DNA of 39,464 bases from an uncultured Flavobacteriales bacterium (lineage in GTDB: Bacteria; Bacteroidota; Bacteroidia; Flavobacteriales_D; CAJJDF01). Every line of letters starts with the position of its first letter. The stretch's first letter is position 1. The stretch spans positions 1-39,464 of the forward strand of contig CAJJDF010000032.1 in assembly GCA_905182785.1 (NCBI GenBank), given 5' to 3'. The notes under the pieces are model-generated. The model searched no databases and had not been told where the DNA came from. It saw nothing but the letters and a program-made list of their open reading frames with translations. A program made the position numbers and the translations under genes. Shown one piece after another: positions 16,167 through 25,563 of the stretch.

Positions 16167-17354
16167 CTATTGTTCTAATATCGATTTTATTGCAATCCAA
16201 CTCATGAGTCCCATTCCAATCTCTAGCGATTTTTCATCTACATTAAAAGTTGAGGAATGTAACCCACTACTTTCACCTGTTCCTAATCTGTAAAAACAAC
16301 CTGGAATTTTTTGTGTATAATAAGAAAAATCTTCTCCTGTCATTCTTAAATCAAGGTCTATTACATTCTCTTCTCCAAGGTACAATTGAGCCATTTTTTT
16401 TGCGAAATGAGTTGTTTTCTCATCATTTTTTAAAAATGGATATCCTTTTCTCACTTCAAACTCACAGGTTCCTCCCATACTTTTTGCAATATCTTGAGCC
16501 ATATTTACCATTAGAGAATGGGCTTCATTTCTCCATTCTTCACACATGGTTCTAAATGTTCCTTCTATTTTTACTTCATCAGGAATAATATTGGTAGCTC
16601 CTCCAGTAGAATTTATTTTTCCAAAAGAAAGTACACTAGGGACATCTGGTTTTGCTTTTCTACTCACAATTTGCTGAAGTGAGTTTATTATTTGACAAGA
16701 AATTAATACGGTATCAATAAATTTATGTGGCAAGGCAGCATGTCCTCCTTTTCCTTTTACGGTTAAATATAATTCATCACAAGATGCCATGTACATTCCT
16801 CCTCTAAATCCTACTTTTCCGTAAGGTAAATCTGGAAATACGTGTTGCCCAATTATTGCTGTTGGCGCAGGATTTTCTAACACTCCTTCTTTTATCATTA
16901 AGCTAGCTCCTCCGGGTAATTTTTCTTCTCCTGGTTGAAAAATAAGCTTTATTGTTCCCTCAAATTCTTCTTTAAGCCCTGATAATATTTTAGCCACACC
17001 TAATAAGGATGAAGAATGGACATCATGACCACAAGCATGCATTAAACCTGTGTTTTGAGATATATAATCTACTTCATTTTCTTCTTGAATTGGAAGAGCA
17101 TCCATGTCTGCTCGTAAAGCAATGGTTTTAGATTCTGGATTCTTCCCTTTTATTAAAGCAACAATTCCTGTCTTCACATATCCCGATTTATATTCTACTC
17201 CGTATTCTTCTAATTTAGACTGAATGTATTCGGATGTTTTAAATTCCTGAAATGATAATTCTGGATTTTTATGAATATGACGCCTTACAGACAGAATTTC
17301 ATCAAAATTTGCTTTAGCTAATTGCTTTATTCTTGTAATTATTTGACTTTCCAT
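16167..17354 (-). CDS. M20D-family amidohydrolase (N-acyl-amino-acid hydrolase type)
   Basis: A 395-residue cytosolic metallohydrolase of the M20D/IAA-amino-acid hydrolase group. It has RRHIHKNPELSFQEF near the N-terminus, ALRADMDALPI, the metal-binding MHACGHDVH (Cys and His at about 108-113), FQPGEEKLPGGA with the catalytic Glu, IGQHVFPDLP and a late SSGLHSSTF. These enzymes remove acyl groups from N-acyl amino acids or related amides; the true substrate is unknown. Its ATG shares a base with the stop of the upstream TauE-like gene (TAATG), so the two are translationally coupled. Confidence 0.9.
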   Translation of the reverse strand: MESQIITRIKQLAKANFDEILSVRRHIHKNPELSFQEFKTSEYIQSKLEEYGVEYKSGYVKTGIVALIKGKNPESKTIALRADMDALPIQEENEVDYISQNTGLMHACGHDVHSSSLLGVAKILSGLKEEFEGTIKLIFQPGEEKLPGGASLMIKEGVLENPAPTAIIGQHVFPDLPYGKVGFRGGMYMASCDELYLTVKGKGGHAALPHKFIDTVLISCQIINSLQQIVSRKAKPDVPSVLSFGKINSTGGATNIIPDEVKIEGTFRTMCEEWRNEAHSLMVNMAQDIAKSMGGTCEFEVRKGYPFLKNDEKTTHFAKKMAQLYLGEENVIDLDLRMTGEDFSYYTQKIPGCFYRLGTGESSGLHSSTFNVDEKSLEIGMGLMSWIAIKSILEQ

Positions 17355-17749
17355 TATTTTTCAAAATAAAATTTTACTCCACTAAAAATCATCTTAATTG
17401 CTATGAGCAACATCAATACTCCAAATATTATTTTAACTATGTTTTGATCAATTTTGTGCGCTAGTTTTGCTCCAAAAAAGCCTCCAATGATAAATGTAAC
17501 TGCTACAATTCCTGCTACTTTGAGGTCTACATTTCCTTGTTTGTAGTAATGCATAAATGCTAAAATTCCGATTGGCGGTAACATCAGAGCTAAACTTGTG
17601 CCTTGTGCTTGTATTTGTGTAAGCCCGGCCAGATAAATTAAGCCTGGAACAATTATTATCCCTCCTCCAATACCTATAAAACCAGAAACAATTCCTGCTA
17701 GTACTCCTATAAGAATAAGATAAACTATGGTTTGAAAATCTAATATCAT
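17354..17749 (-). CDS. Half-length TauE/SafE-family membrane protein
   Basis: A 131-residue protein with about four hydrophobic helices and the family pattern GVLAGIVSGFIGIGGGIIIVPGL at the start. TauE/SafE permeases normally have about 250 residues made of two such halves; this gene codes for one half and has intact start and stop codons, so it may work as a dimer. Short versions are known in the family. Substrate is unknown (sulfite, sulfoacetate or others in characterised members). It lies 15 bp after the giant barrel gene and overlaps the M20 gene by one base. Confidence 0.85.
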   Translation of the reverse strand: MILDFQTIVYLILIGVLAGIVSGFIGIGGGIIIVPGLIYLAGLTQIQAQGTSLALMLPPIGILAFMHYYKQGNVDLKVAGIVAVTFIIGGFFGAKLAHKIDQNIVKIIFGVLMLLIAIKMIFSGVKFYFEK

Positions 17750-17764
17750 AATTGTGTGTTTGTT

Positions 17765-20700
17765 TTAAAAATCTAAAGATAAAGAAAAGTAATTTACACG
17801 TCCTTTTCCAACTCCATCTTCTATACCCCATGCCCAATCATACCTAACAAAATAACCAAATAATTCGGCTCTTAATCCAAATCCATATCCAAAAATAATA
17901 GGTTCTCTTTGGTTTTGTAAAGTCACAACAATTGGCTTTTGGCTAACTTCTCTTGTATTGAATGAGTTTTCTAATGAATATGGATTTACTCCTGTCCAAG
18001 CTGTTCCCATGTCTCCAAAGCCTACTATTTGAAAGGTAGAAAGAAAATTACTTTGAATTGGATATTCACTAAAATATCTAAATACAGGCCATCTAATTTC
18101 TGTATTTACTACTGCGAAGCTATTTCCAAATCTTGTGTTTTGAATAAATCCTCGCATTGGTGTTGCAATGGTTTGAAAAGCAAATTTTTTGTCTGTTGGG
18201 ATAATTGTTTCTTTATTAAATCTTGGTCCAAACCACCCATCTACACCTCCTAAATAATAAACTAACTTTCTGTTCCCAAAAGAAGTACTGGTTGCAAATC
18301 TTCCTGCAAACGTCAATTCTCTGTGAATTTTTTGATAATGCCTGATGTCTGCACCCAAAACAAAGAAATCTGTTTCCTTTTCAAAAATCTCTTGATAGTA
18401 TTCCCCAAATAGTTTGAGTCTTGTCCCTTCATAAAGATTTAACCCTCTATCAAAAGTATTGTCAAGTACATATTCCAATTTTGTTCCTGCCATATTCCTA
18501 GATGCACCTTCAGCAGCCAAACTAAATCTATCAACCGAAGAAAAAATGGTGTTATCATTTCTTAGATTTAAAGTTAACGCTAGTGAAGATATCTCACTAA
18601 ACGGATATTTTAATCTGTATTTAAACTCATGAATTCTTGTCCTCACAGGAGAAAATTCGCCCATGGTATAAGCTTGTCTAATAAACATGTATTTTTTATC
18701 AAACCTTTGTGAAAGATCTTCAAAAACAAGTACATAATCATTATCCTGAAGATTAAACGACAGATTTACCCCCCCCATCAATCTATAATCTTCCATCAAA
18801 TCTTTCATTTGAACAATGGTGAAAATATTGATATTTGGGTTGTTAAAAACAGGTTGACTTGGGTTAAAAACCTGATAAGTATTATTCAATAAATTATTAT
18901 CCAGCTTGGAAGTTATTTCGTCCAGAGTAAAGTTTGTTTTGTATAATTTTCTATTCGGAAGAAGAAATTCATCATTAAAAAGACTTGTTGTAGCGTCTGT
19001 AGAACTATTTGGATTCATGAAAATCATTTCATTTTCATCCTTTTCCTTTTTAGGTTTTTCCGATTCAAATTTATATTTAGTTGTCTTTATTATGGATTTA
19101 TCCTCTATGATTGGATTCACATCTAATATTTCTACCGTGCTTTTTTTCTTGGTATAGGTTTTTTCCTCAAAACTAGAATCATCTCCTGGAGAATTTATCA
19201 TTTTATCTAATCCTATGCCTCCAAGATAAATTTTGTATTCGTCCTCGTGCAACATTAACATACCTATTTTTTTCGAAGCAGAAGAATAATCAAAATCCAA
19301 AACACTTCTTTTATAATCAGTCAAAGTAGAAGTTTTGGAGAAATATCGATAAGAAATAACTGTATCAACTGCACTTATCGTACTGTCAAATACAGCTGTA
19401 TGCCTATTGAAAGAACCCCCTTCATCAGAAATATAAACATATTCGAATCTTGATTTCTCAAAAGGTTTATCCTCGTTAATGGAAGGTGTATTTGTTACTC
19501 TTTTCAAAGTTCTTTGGAACTTTTTATTTATTTCCAAAATATAAATGTCGTAGTTATAGTCAAATGGTTTTAATTCAGTTTTTAAAAACAAGGAGTCATT
19601 TTTTCGATTAGATGAAAAGATAATCTTTGAAGAATTTTCTATAAAACTAGGGTTTCTTTCATCAAAAATATCATTGGTCAATTTCTTATATCCATTTCCG
19701 ACAATAGTATATAAAAACAAGTCTATACTCCCTTTTTGGACTCCTGTAAATACAAATTGAGTTCCCAGATGATTGTAACTAAAACTAGTTATTTTTGATA
19801 TCCTTGGCACTTCAATCTTATTTGTATTCTTAGAGTCTAAATAATAAAAATTGAAATTAACAGCTCCTCGTCTTTCTTCTACATAAGCCAATATATTTCC
19901 ATTGGGATGCCAATCTAATAAAGGATATGTTTCGTCTATTTCTCTTTCTACTTTAAATCCTCTTCGTAAGACTCGGGTATACTTCTCAGTTGCAATGTCA
20001 TAAATCCAAATAAAATATTTCCCCAATTCATTTGTAGAATAGGCTACTTTGGTTCCATCTGGACTTATTTTAAATTGAGTTATTTTCCCTTTTTTCTTCC
20101 TGTATTTTAAAGGGATCTCGTTTTGAAGAGGCATTTTCTTAATCTCCTCTTCTTTCTTGTATAGTTTTTTATAATAATTTACAAAATCTTGATTAAGGCC
20201 TTTAGATGTTTTTCCAATTACAAATCTAAAACTGGATTCAAAACTTTTGGAGACACTAACTAAATAAATGATTTGGGGAATCACTTCTTCTCCATAAACT
20301 TGAGCTATATAATTCCACATTGCATGTCCAGCAAATAGTGCATCTTCATTGGAAAGTCTTCCTAGTTTATCATACTTGTGAGATAAAATACCATCCTTAA
20401 TAATATTATTTATCTTTACATTCCATTGGGTAGATTTGTAAGAATAAAGTCCTTTAGAAAACCAATCTGGCAACTTCACTGTTGACGAACTTTTAACTAC
20501 TTTCTTCCAATCTCCTCTTCGAACCATTTTATTAACCAAAACCTCTGTTAATGAAGATCTAATTTGTTCATCAAAAGATGTATGATCGGTCCCAAAATAG
20601 ACAAACATTTTATTTCCAACAATAGCGTTCTTTCCGCCTACATTAGAGGTTATTTCATTGGTCAACCCAATGTTACTCTGCTTAAAATCTGATTGTCTAT

Positions 20701-20992
20701 TAAAAACCAAAATATCTAATTTTGAATCCAATTCTGTTTCAAAAAACAATTCAAGTTCGTGAAGATTTTTATGAAGGGAACGGGAAACAAATTCAGCATG
20801 TTCTTTTCCATCTCCATAGAAAAAAATTCTAAATCTTTCGTAATCGTAATATTGCCAAAAAAAGGTGACTTCTTGCACTCTATTTTTACCAAACTCCTGA
20901 TGAGAACCTGAATAAAACTGTGCTTTTCCTTCTGAAGAAAACAAAAGAAAACATACAGAAATAAGAAATATATTTTTATAAAAACTATTCAT
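17765..20992 (-). CDS. Giant exported protein: inactive-looking peptidase-MA domain, TolB-like propeller, outer-membrane barrel
   Basis: A 1075-residue protein with a signal peptide ending near EGKAQ. Residues about 35-280 resemble the peptidase-MA (gluzincin) fold, including LPDWFSKGLYSY (174-185) and a trailing AMWNYIAQVYGEE, but the HExxH position reads TEVLVN (149-154), so the zinc site appears lost. Residues about 295-620 carry propeller repeats like TolB/PD40 (ISPDGTKVAYSTNE, DWHPNGNILAYVEE, FSYNHLGTQFVFTG). From about 720 a series of amphipathic strands runs to the C-terminal Phe, as in outer-membrane barrels (RDNTIFSSVD, VVNTEIRWPVFRYF). The gene lies 30 bp after cvpA and 15 bp before the TauE-like gene. 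Function is unknown; surface assembly or envelope maintenance is plausible. Confidence 0.75.
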   Translation of the reverse strand: MNSFYKNIFLISVCFLLFSSEGKAQFYSGSHQEFGKNRVQEVTFFWQYYDYERFRIFFYGDGKEHAEFVSRSLHKNLHELELFFETELDSKLDILVFNRQSDFKQSNIGLTNEITSNVGGKNAIVGNKMFVYFGTDHTSFDEQIRSSLTEVLVNKMVRRGDWKKVVKSSSTVKLPDWFSKGLYSYKSTQWNVKINNIIKDGILSHKYDKLGRLSNEDALFAGHAMWNYIAQVYGEEVIPQIIYLVSVSKSFESSFRFVIGKTSKGLNQDFVNYYKKLYKKEEEIKKMPLQNEIPLKYRKKKGKITQFKISPDGTKVAYSTNELGKYFIWIYDIATEKYTRVLRRGFKVEREIDETYPLLDWHPNGNILAYVEERRGAVNFNFYYLDSKNTNKIEVPRISKITSFSYNHLGTQFVFTGVQKGSIDLFLYTIVGNGYKKLTNDIFDERNPSFIENSSKIIFSSNRKNDSLFLKTELKPFDYNYDIYILEINKKFQRTLKRVTNTPSINEDKPFEKSRFEYVYISDEGGSFNRHTAVFDSTISAVDTVISYRYFSKTSTLTDYKRSVLDFDYSSASKKIGMLMLHEDEYKIYLGGIGLDKMINSPGDDSSFEEKTYTKKKSTVEILDVNPIIEDKSIIKTTKYKFESEKPKKEKDENEMIFMNPNSSTDATTSLFNDEFLLPNRKLYKTNFTLDEITSKLDNNLLNNTYQVFNPSQPVFNNPNINIFTIVQMKDLMEDYRLMGGVNLSFNLQDNDYVLVFEDLSQRFDKKYMFIRQAYTMGEFSPVRTRIHEFKYRLKYPFSEISSLALTLNLRNDNTIFSSVDRFSLAAEGASRNMAGTKLEYVLDNTFDRGLNLYEGTRLKLFGEYYQEIFEKETDFFVLGADIRHYQKIHRELTFAGRFATSTSFGNRKLVYYLGGVDGWFGPRFNKETIIPTDKKFAFQTIATPMRGFIQNTRFGNSFAVVNTEIRWPVFRYFSEYPIQSNFLSTFQIVGFGDMGTAWTGVNPYSLENSFNTREVSQKPIVVTLQNQREPIIFGYGFGLRAELFGYFVRYDWAWGIEDGVGKGRVNYFSLSLDF

Positions 20993-21022
20993 TGAAAGTA
21001 AAAATACAAAATTAGGATTTAC

Positions 21023-21544
21023 TTATTCGATTTCATTCAAAGAAGTTGACTTAATTTGTTGAAATAAATTGTTTTTTTCTATTTCAGGAAGAATTTGAGT
21101 TGCAGCATTTAATAGTGGATTATACAATATTGACTGTTCCTTAATCTCCTTAGGTAAAAATCTTATTTTACTGTCGTAGGACTCTACAATTGTGATTAAA
21201 ACGCCTAAGATTAATGCCATTTTTAATATTCCAAAAAAAGCTCCTAATAATTTATTAATCAGTTTTAAAGCAACAAGATTTATGATTTTTTCGATTACTT
21301 TACCCACAGTAAAAACCAATAAAAGAATCACTAGAAAAGTAACGGTAAAAGATGCTACATTTAAGTACTCATAATCTACATATTTGGTTAAATACTCAGC
21401 AGTTCTATCAGAAAATTTCAATCCTCCATATACGCCTAAAGCCAATGCAATGATACTAACTAATTCAAAGATTAATCCTTTGCGAAAGCCTTTATATCCA
21501 AACCAAATAAGGATTGCTACTATAATTAAATCTATAAAATTCAT
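21023..21544 (-). CDS. cvpA: CvpA-family membrane protein
   Basis: A 173-residue protein with four hydrophobic helices, beginning with the family pattern NFIDLIIVAILIWFGYKGFRKG, then ELVSIIALALGVYGG, VASFTVTFLVILLLVF and KMALILGVLITIVE, and a soluble C-terminal tail. CvpA proteins are inner-membrane proteins first known for colicin V production and linked to envelope stress resistance. The gene heads the minus-strand run that ends with porZ and is divergent from sdhC across 128 bp. Confidence 0.88.
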   Translation of the reverse strand: MNFIDLIIVAILIWFGYKGFRKGLIFELVSIIALALGVYGGLKFSDRTAEYLTKYVDYEYLNVASFTVTFLVILLLVFTVGKVIEKIINLVALKLINKLLGAFFGILKMALILGVLITIVESYDSKIRFLPKEIKEQSILYNPLLNAATQILPEIEKNNLFQQIKSTSLNEIE

Positions 21545-21608
21545 CGCGATAAAGATAGAATCTTTTTATCAAGAACTTTTATAAATAAGGTATTTTTGTT
21601 CCGTTTAC

Positions 21609-21639
21609 TTGCTTAAAAATGTTGTTAGGTTTACATTTG
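21609..21639 (+). promoter_or_regulatory. Promoter for the sdhCAB operon
   Basis: TTG at 21609-21611 and TACATTTG at 21632-21639 are separated by 20 bp. This matches the Bacteroidota promoter pattern (TTG, 17-23 bp, TAnnTTTG). The -7 element ends 33 bp before the sdhC ATG, giving a short leader. Confidence 0.65.
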
Positions 21640-21672
21640 CGTCAACTAAAAGAAAAAAACTAATTTCAAACT

Positions 21673-22344
21673 ATGTCCCAATCAAAATTTACAACAATCG
21701 GAAGAAAAGTCTTAATGGCACTTTCTGGATTCTTTTTAATGTTCTTTTTACTGCAGCATCTTACCATCAATATGTTGTCGGTTGTAGACCCTGATTCGTT
21801 TAATAGTGTTTCACACTTTATGGGTTATAATCCTGTAATACAGTTTTTGATGCAACCTATCTTGATATTTGCAGTGGTTTTTCACTTTGTTATGGGAATG
21901 TATCTTGAATACAAGAATAACAAAGCTAGATCAGTAAAATATGCTTATAACAAGCCAGGAACAAATTCTAATTGGATGTCAAGAAATATGATTTATTCTG
22001 GACTAGTAGTTCTTGCATTTTTAGGCTTACATTTTTATGATTTTTGGATTCCAGAAATGGACTTCAAATATATTTCTGGTCATGAAGAAGAGCCTACAAG
22101 ATACTTAGTAGAATTAAATCATAAATTTCAAAATCCAATTAAAGTTGGGTTATATGTTTTAGCATTTATTGCTTTAGCTCTTCACCTTTTACATGGATTT
22201 CAATCGTCATTTCAATCCGTAGGATTCAACAATAACAAATATACACCTACGATAAAAAAACTAGGAAATATATTCGCTATTGTAGTTCCAGCATTATTTG
22301 CATTTGTAGCGATCTACCATTTTTTAAATCCATTACACCAATAA
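21673..22344 (+). CDS. sdhC: Succinate dehydrogenase cytochrome b558 subunit
   Basis: A 223-residue integral membrane protein with five hydrophobic helices, the single-subunit b558 anchor used in Bacteroidota SDH/fumarate reductase. Histidines inside or beside helices that could bind the two hemes lie at about 29, 71, 120, 171 and 174. It carries electrons between the SdhB iron-sulfur clusters and menaquinone. It is the first gene of sdhC-sdhA-sdhB, with 12 bp before sdhA and a well-formed promoter upstream. Confidence 0.95.
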   Translation: MSQSKFTTIGRKVLMALSGFFLMFFLLQHLTINMLSVVDPDSFNSVSHFMGYNPVIQFLMQPILIFAVVFHFVMGMYLEYKNNKARSVKYAYNKPGTNSNWMSRNMIYSGLVVLAFLGLHFYDFWIPEMDFKYISGHEEEPTRYLVELNHKFQNPIKVGLYVLAFIALALHLLHGFQSSFQSVGFNNNKYTPTIKKLGNIFAIVVPALFAFVAIYHFLNPLHQ

Positions 22345-22356
22345 ACTATTTCAAGT

Positions 22357-24372
22357 ATGAGCACTTTAGATTCAAAAGTTCCAGAAGGCCCTATTAAGGA
22401 CAAATGGACAACCTACAAGGACAACATTAATTTAGTAAATCCTGCCAATAAGAGGAAAATTGATATTATAGTTATTGGAACTGGTTTAGCTGGTGGTTCT
22501 GCTGCAGCAACTCTTGCAGAGCAGGGTTATAATGTAAAAGCATTTTGTTATCAAGATTCACCAAGAAGAGCCCATTCAATTGCAGCTCAAGGAGGAATTA
22601 ATGCAGCAAAAAATTACCAAGGTGATGGCGATTCTAATTACCGATTGTTTTACGATACCGTAAAAGGAGGTGATTACAGATCAAGAGAAGCAAACGTATA
22701 TCGCTTAGCAGAGGTTTCAGCAAATATAATTGATCAATGTGTAGCTCAAGGAGTTCCTTTTGCTAGAGATTATGGAGGATTATTAGACAATCGTTCATTT
22801 GGTGGAGTTTTAGTTTCTAGGACTTTTTATGCCAAAGGACAAACAGGGCAACAATTATTACTTGGAGCATATTCTGCCATGAACAGACAAATTGCTCGTG
22901 GAAAAATAGAAATGTACAACCGTCATGAAATGCTTGACGTAGTAAAAGTAGACGGAAAAGCAAGAGGAATTATTGCAAGAAATCTAATAACTGGCGAATT
23001 AGAAAGGCACTCGGCACATGCAGTTGTAATTGCATCTGGAGGTTATGGAAATGTTTATTTCTTATCTACCAATGCAATGGGAAGTAACGTAACTGCGGCA
23101 TGGAAAACTCACAAAAAAGGAGCTTATTTTGCAAATCCTTGCTTTACACAGATTCACCCAACTTGTATTCCAAGATCTGGGGACTATCAATCAAAGCTGA
23201 CATTGATGTCTGAGTCCTTGAGAAATGACGGAAGAATTTGGGTTCCAAAGAATCTAGAAGATGCTGTAGCAATTCAAGAAGGAAAGAAGAAACCTACAGA
23301 ATTATCAGAAGACGAAAGAGATTATTACTTGGAAAGAAGGTATCCTGCATTTGGAAACCTAGTCCCAAGAGATGTTGCTTCAAGAGCAGCTAAAGAGAGA
23401 TGTGATGCAGGTTTTGGTGTAAATAAAACTGGAGAAGCGGTATACCTTGATTTTAAATCGGCAATCGAAAGATACGGAAAAGAACAAGCAAAAATTCATA
23501 ACGAAGAAAATGCTTCTTCTGCAAGAATTTATGAATTAGGTAAAGGAATTGTAGAAGCAAAATATGGTAACTTATTCCAAATGTATGAGAAGATTGTGGA
23601 TGAAAATCCATACAAAACTCCAATGATGATTTACCCAGCAACTCATTACACAATGGGTGGGCTTTGGGTGGATTACAACTTGATGACAAATATTGAAGGC
23701 TGTTATGCAATTGGAGAGGCTAATTTTTCTGATCATGGAGCAAATAGATTGGGAGCTTCTGCCCTTATGCAGGGGTTAGCAGATGGATACTTCGTATTGC
23801 CTTACACAATAGGAGATTACTTATCTAATGACATTAGAACAGGAGAAATAGCTACTGATACATCTGAATTTAGCGAAGCAGAAAATTCTGTGAAAGAAAT
23901 TTTAGAAAAACTAGTGAACACAAATGGAACTAAGCCAGTGGATTATTTCCATAAGAAGTTAGGTAAGATTATGTGGGATAAGGTAGGAATGTCAAGAAAT
24001 GCAACAGGATTGAAAGAAGCAATTGCCGAAATTCAAGAATTAAGAGCAGACTTTTGGAAAGACGTGAGAGTCCCTGGAGGAATTAATGAGGTAAATAGAG
24101 AGCTTGAGAAAGCAGGGCGAGTTGCTGATTTCTTAGAGCTAGGAGAGTTGTTTGCTAAAGATGCCTTGGTAAGAGAAGAATCTTGTGGAGGTCACTTTAG
24201 AGAAGAATCTGTGGAAATAGATGGCGAACAAAAGGGAGAAGCCAAACGAGATGATGTAAACTACAAATTTGTTTCTGCATGGGAGTACAAAGGAGTTCCC
24301 TCTGATGCTCAGCTGCATAAAGAACAGTTGATATACGAAAATATTGAATTAAAACAGAGGTCATACAAATAA
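22357..24372 (+). CDS. sdhA: Succinate dehydrogenase/fumarate reductase flavoprotein subunit
   Basis: A 671-residue FAD enzyme. It has the dinucleotide-binding [10 protein letters not shown] (about 41-50), the covalent FAD-attachment His in [14 protein letters not shown] (about 73), HPTCIP, and the substrate-site Arg regions in [19 protein letters not shown] and [18 protein letters not shown]. It oxidises succinate to fumarate on the cytoplasmic side as part of the SdhCAB complex in the TCA cycle. Length matches the longer Bacteroidota/Wolinella form. It is followed by sdhB after 98 bp containing a heptad repeat. Confidence 0.97.
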   Translation: MSTLDSKVPEGPIKDKWTTYKDNINLVNPANKRKIDIIVIGTGLAGGSAAATLAEQGYNVKAFCYQDSPRRAHSIAAQGGINAAKNYQGDGDSNYRLFYDTVKGGDYRSREANVYRLAEVSANIIDQCVAQGVPFARDYGGLLDNRSFGGVLVSRTFYAKGQTGQQLLLGAYSAMNRQIARGKIEMYNRHEMLDVVKVDGKARGIIARNLITGELERHSAHAVVIASGGYGNVYFLSTNAMGSNVTAAWKTHKKGAYFANPCFTQIHPTCIPRSGDYQSKLTLMSESLRNDGRIWVPKNLEDAVAIQEGKKKPTELSEDERDYYLERRYPAFGNLVPRDVASRAAKERCDAGFGVNKTGEAVYLDFKSAIERYGKEQAKIHNEENASSARIYELGKGIVEAKYGNLFQMYEKIVDENPYKTPMMIYPATHYTMGGLWVDYNLMTNIEGCYAIGEANFSDHGANRLGASALMQGLADGYFVLPYTIGDYLSNDIRTGEIATDTSEFSEAENSVKEILEKLVNTNGTKPVDYFHKKLGKIMWDKVGMSRNATGLKEAIAEIQELRADFWKDVRVPGGINEVNRELEKAGRVADFLELGELFAKDALVREESCGGHFREESVEIDGEQKGEAKRDDVNYKFVSAWEYKGVPSDAQLHKEQLIYENIELKQRSYK

Positions 24373-24432
24373 AATTGATTTTGTTTAGGAATAGAAAATT
24401 ATAGATAAAACAGTTAAATTGATTTAGTAGAT

Positions 24433-24465
24433 ACTAAGTACTATTTACTAAAAACTAAAGACTAA
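24433..24465 (+). repeat. Five-unit heptad repeat before sdhB
   Basis: ACTAA or ACTAT begins at 24433, 24440, 24447, 24454 and 24461, an exact 7-base period over five units, ending five bases before the sdhB ATG at 24471. It occupies the ribosome-loading region of sdhB in the sdhA-sdhB gap. The rest of this 98-bp gap holds nothing else I can identify. Confidence 0.7.
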
Positions 24466-24470
24466 AATAT

Positions 24471-25211
24471 ATGGATTTAACATTAAAAATATGGCGTCAG
24501 AAAGATGCTAAGTCAACAGGTAAAATGGTAACATACCCAATTTCTGGGATTGAAGGACATATGTCATTTCTTGAAATGATGGATATCCTGAATGATGAAT
24601 TAATTGAAAAAGGGGAAGAGCCTGTGGCGTTTGATCACGATTGTCGTGAGGGAATTTGTGGTATGTGCTCTATGTTTATCAATGGAGAAGCTCATGGACC
24701 AGATAGAAAAGTAACAACTTGTCAATTGCACATGAGAATGTTCGAAGACGGAGAGACTATTCATATTGAACCATTTAGAGCAAATGCATTTCCGGTTCTT
24801 AAAGATTTAATGATTGACAGAAGTTCTTTTGATAGAATTCAGCAATCTGGAGGATACATTTCAGTGAACACTTCCGGAAACACACAAGATGCAAATGCAT
24901 TACCCATTCCTAAAAAGGATGCAGATTTAGCTATGGATGCTGCAACTTGCATTGGATGTGGAGCTTGTGTAGCTACTTGCAAAAACTCTTCTGCTATGTT
25001 ATTTGTTTCGGCCAAAGTGTCACAATATGCTTTACTGCCTCAAGGGCAAGTAGAAGCAAAAGATAGAGTGCTAAACATGGTGAACCAAATGGACGTAGAA
25101 GGATTTGGAAGTTGCACAAACACAGGAGCTTGCGAAGTAGAATGCCCTAAAGGAATTTCCATAGAAAACATTGCAAGAATGAACAGAGAACTAATGAAAG
25201 CAACTGTTTAA
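24471..25211 (+). CDS. sdhB: Succinate dehydrogenase iron-sulfur subunit
   Basis: A 246-residue protein with all three cluster-binding sets: [2Fe-2S] cysteines at about 58, 63, 66 and 84 (CREGICGMC ... TTC), the CxxCxxCxxxC at about 160-170 ([11 protein letters not shown]), and cysteines at about 215, 221 and 225 ([11 protein letters not shown]). It passes electrons from SdhA to the heme subunit. It is last in sdhCAB. Its start region is preceded by a heptad repeat rather than a Shine-Dalgarno sequence. Confidence 0.97.
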   Translation: MDLTLKIWRQKDAKSTGKMVTYPISGIEGHMSFLEMMDILNDELIEKGEEPVAFDHDCREGICGMCSMFINGEAHGPDRKVTTCQLHMRMFEDGETIHIEPFRANAFPVLKDLMIDRSSFDRIQQSGGYISVNTSGNTQDANALPIPKKDADLAMDAATCIGCGACVATCKNSSAMLFVSAKVSQYALLPQGQVEAKDRVLNMVNQMDVEGFGSCTNTGACEVECPKGISIENIARMNRELMKATV

Positions 25212-25255
25212 AAACTTTTGGAACGAACTTTGTTAAAAAAGTAGTGTGCGAATAC

Positions 25256-25286
25256 TTGTTTAATAGGAATTAATTAATTTTATTTG
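25256..25286 (+). promoter_or_regulatory. Candidate promoter for acpP-fabF
   Basis: TTG at 25256-25258 and TTTATTTG at 25279-25286 are 20 bp apart, one mismatch from the TAnnTTTG consensus. The -7 element lies 30 bp before the acpP ATG. Confidence 0.5.
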
Positions 25287-25316
25287 CACAATCTAAACAT
25301 TAAAAATTAAAATAAA

Positions 25317-25550
25317 ATGGCAGAAATACAAGATAAAGTAGTAGCAATTATAGTAGATAAATTAGGTGTGGATGCATCTGAGGTTACTTTAGAATCAAAC
25401 TTCACAAACGATTTAGGAGCAGATTCATTAGATACTGTTGAATTAATCATGGAATTTGAAAAAGAATTTAACATTGCAATACCGGACGATCAAGCAGAAA
25501 AAATTGCGACAGTTGGAGATGCAGTTACATTTATTAATGACGCTAAATAA
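25317..25550 (+). CDS. acpP: Acyl carrier protein
   Basis: A 77-residue acidic helical protein with the phosphopantetheine-attachment motif [11 protein letters not shown] (Ser at about 37). It carries growing acyl chains in type II fatty acid synthesis. It lies 13 bp before fabF and has a promoter-like element upstream. Confidence 0.98.
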   Translation: MAEIQDKVVAIIVDKLGVDASEVTLESNFTNDLGADSLDTVELIMEFEKEFNIAIPDDQAEKIATVGDAVTFINDAK

Positions 25551-25563
25551 AAATTAGCTCCTC

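Noticed and set aside
17448-17837. 129-residue minus-strand frame overlapping the TauE-like gene
   Set aside because: It is out of frame with two well-supported genes (TauE-like and the giant barrel protein) and its translation is Ser/Arg/Asn-rich without motifs.
24433-24465. CRISPR-like array
   Set aside because: The repeated units are only 7 bases with no spacers and no cas genes are present.
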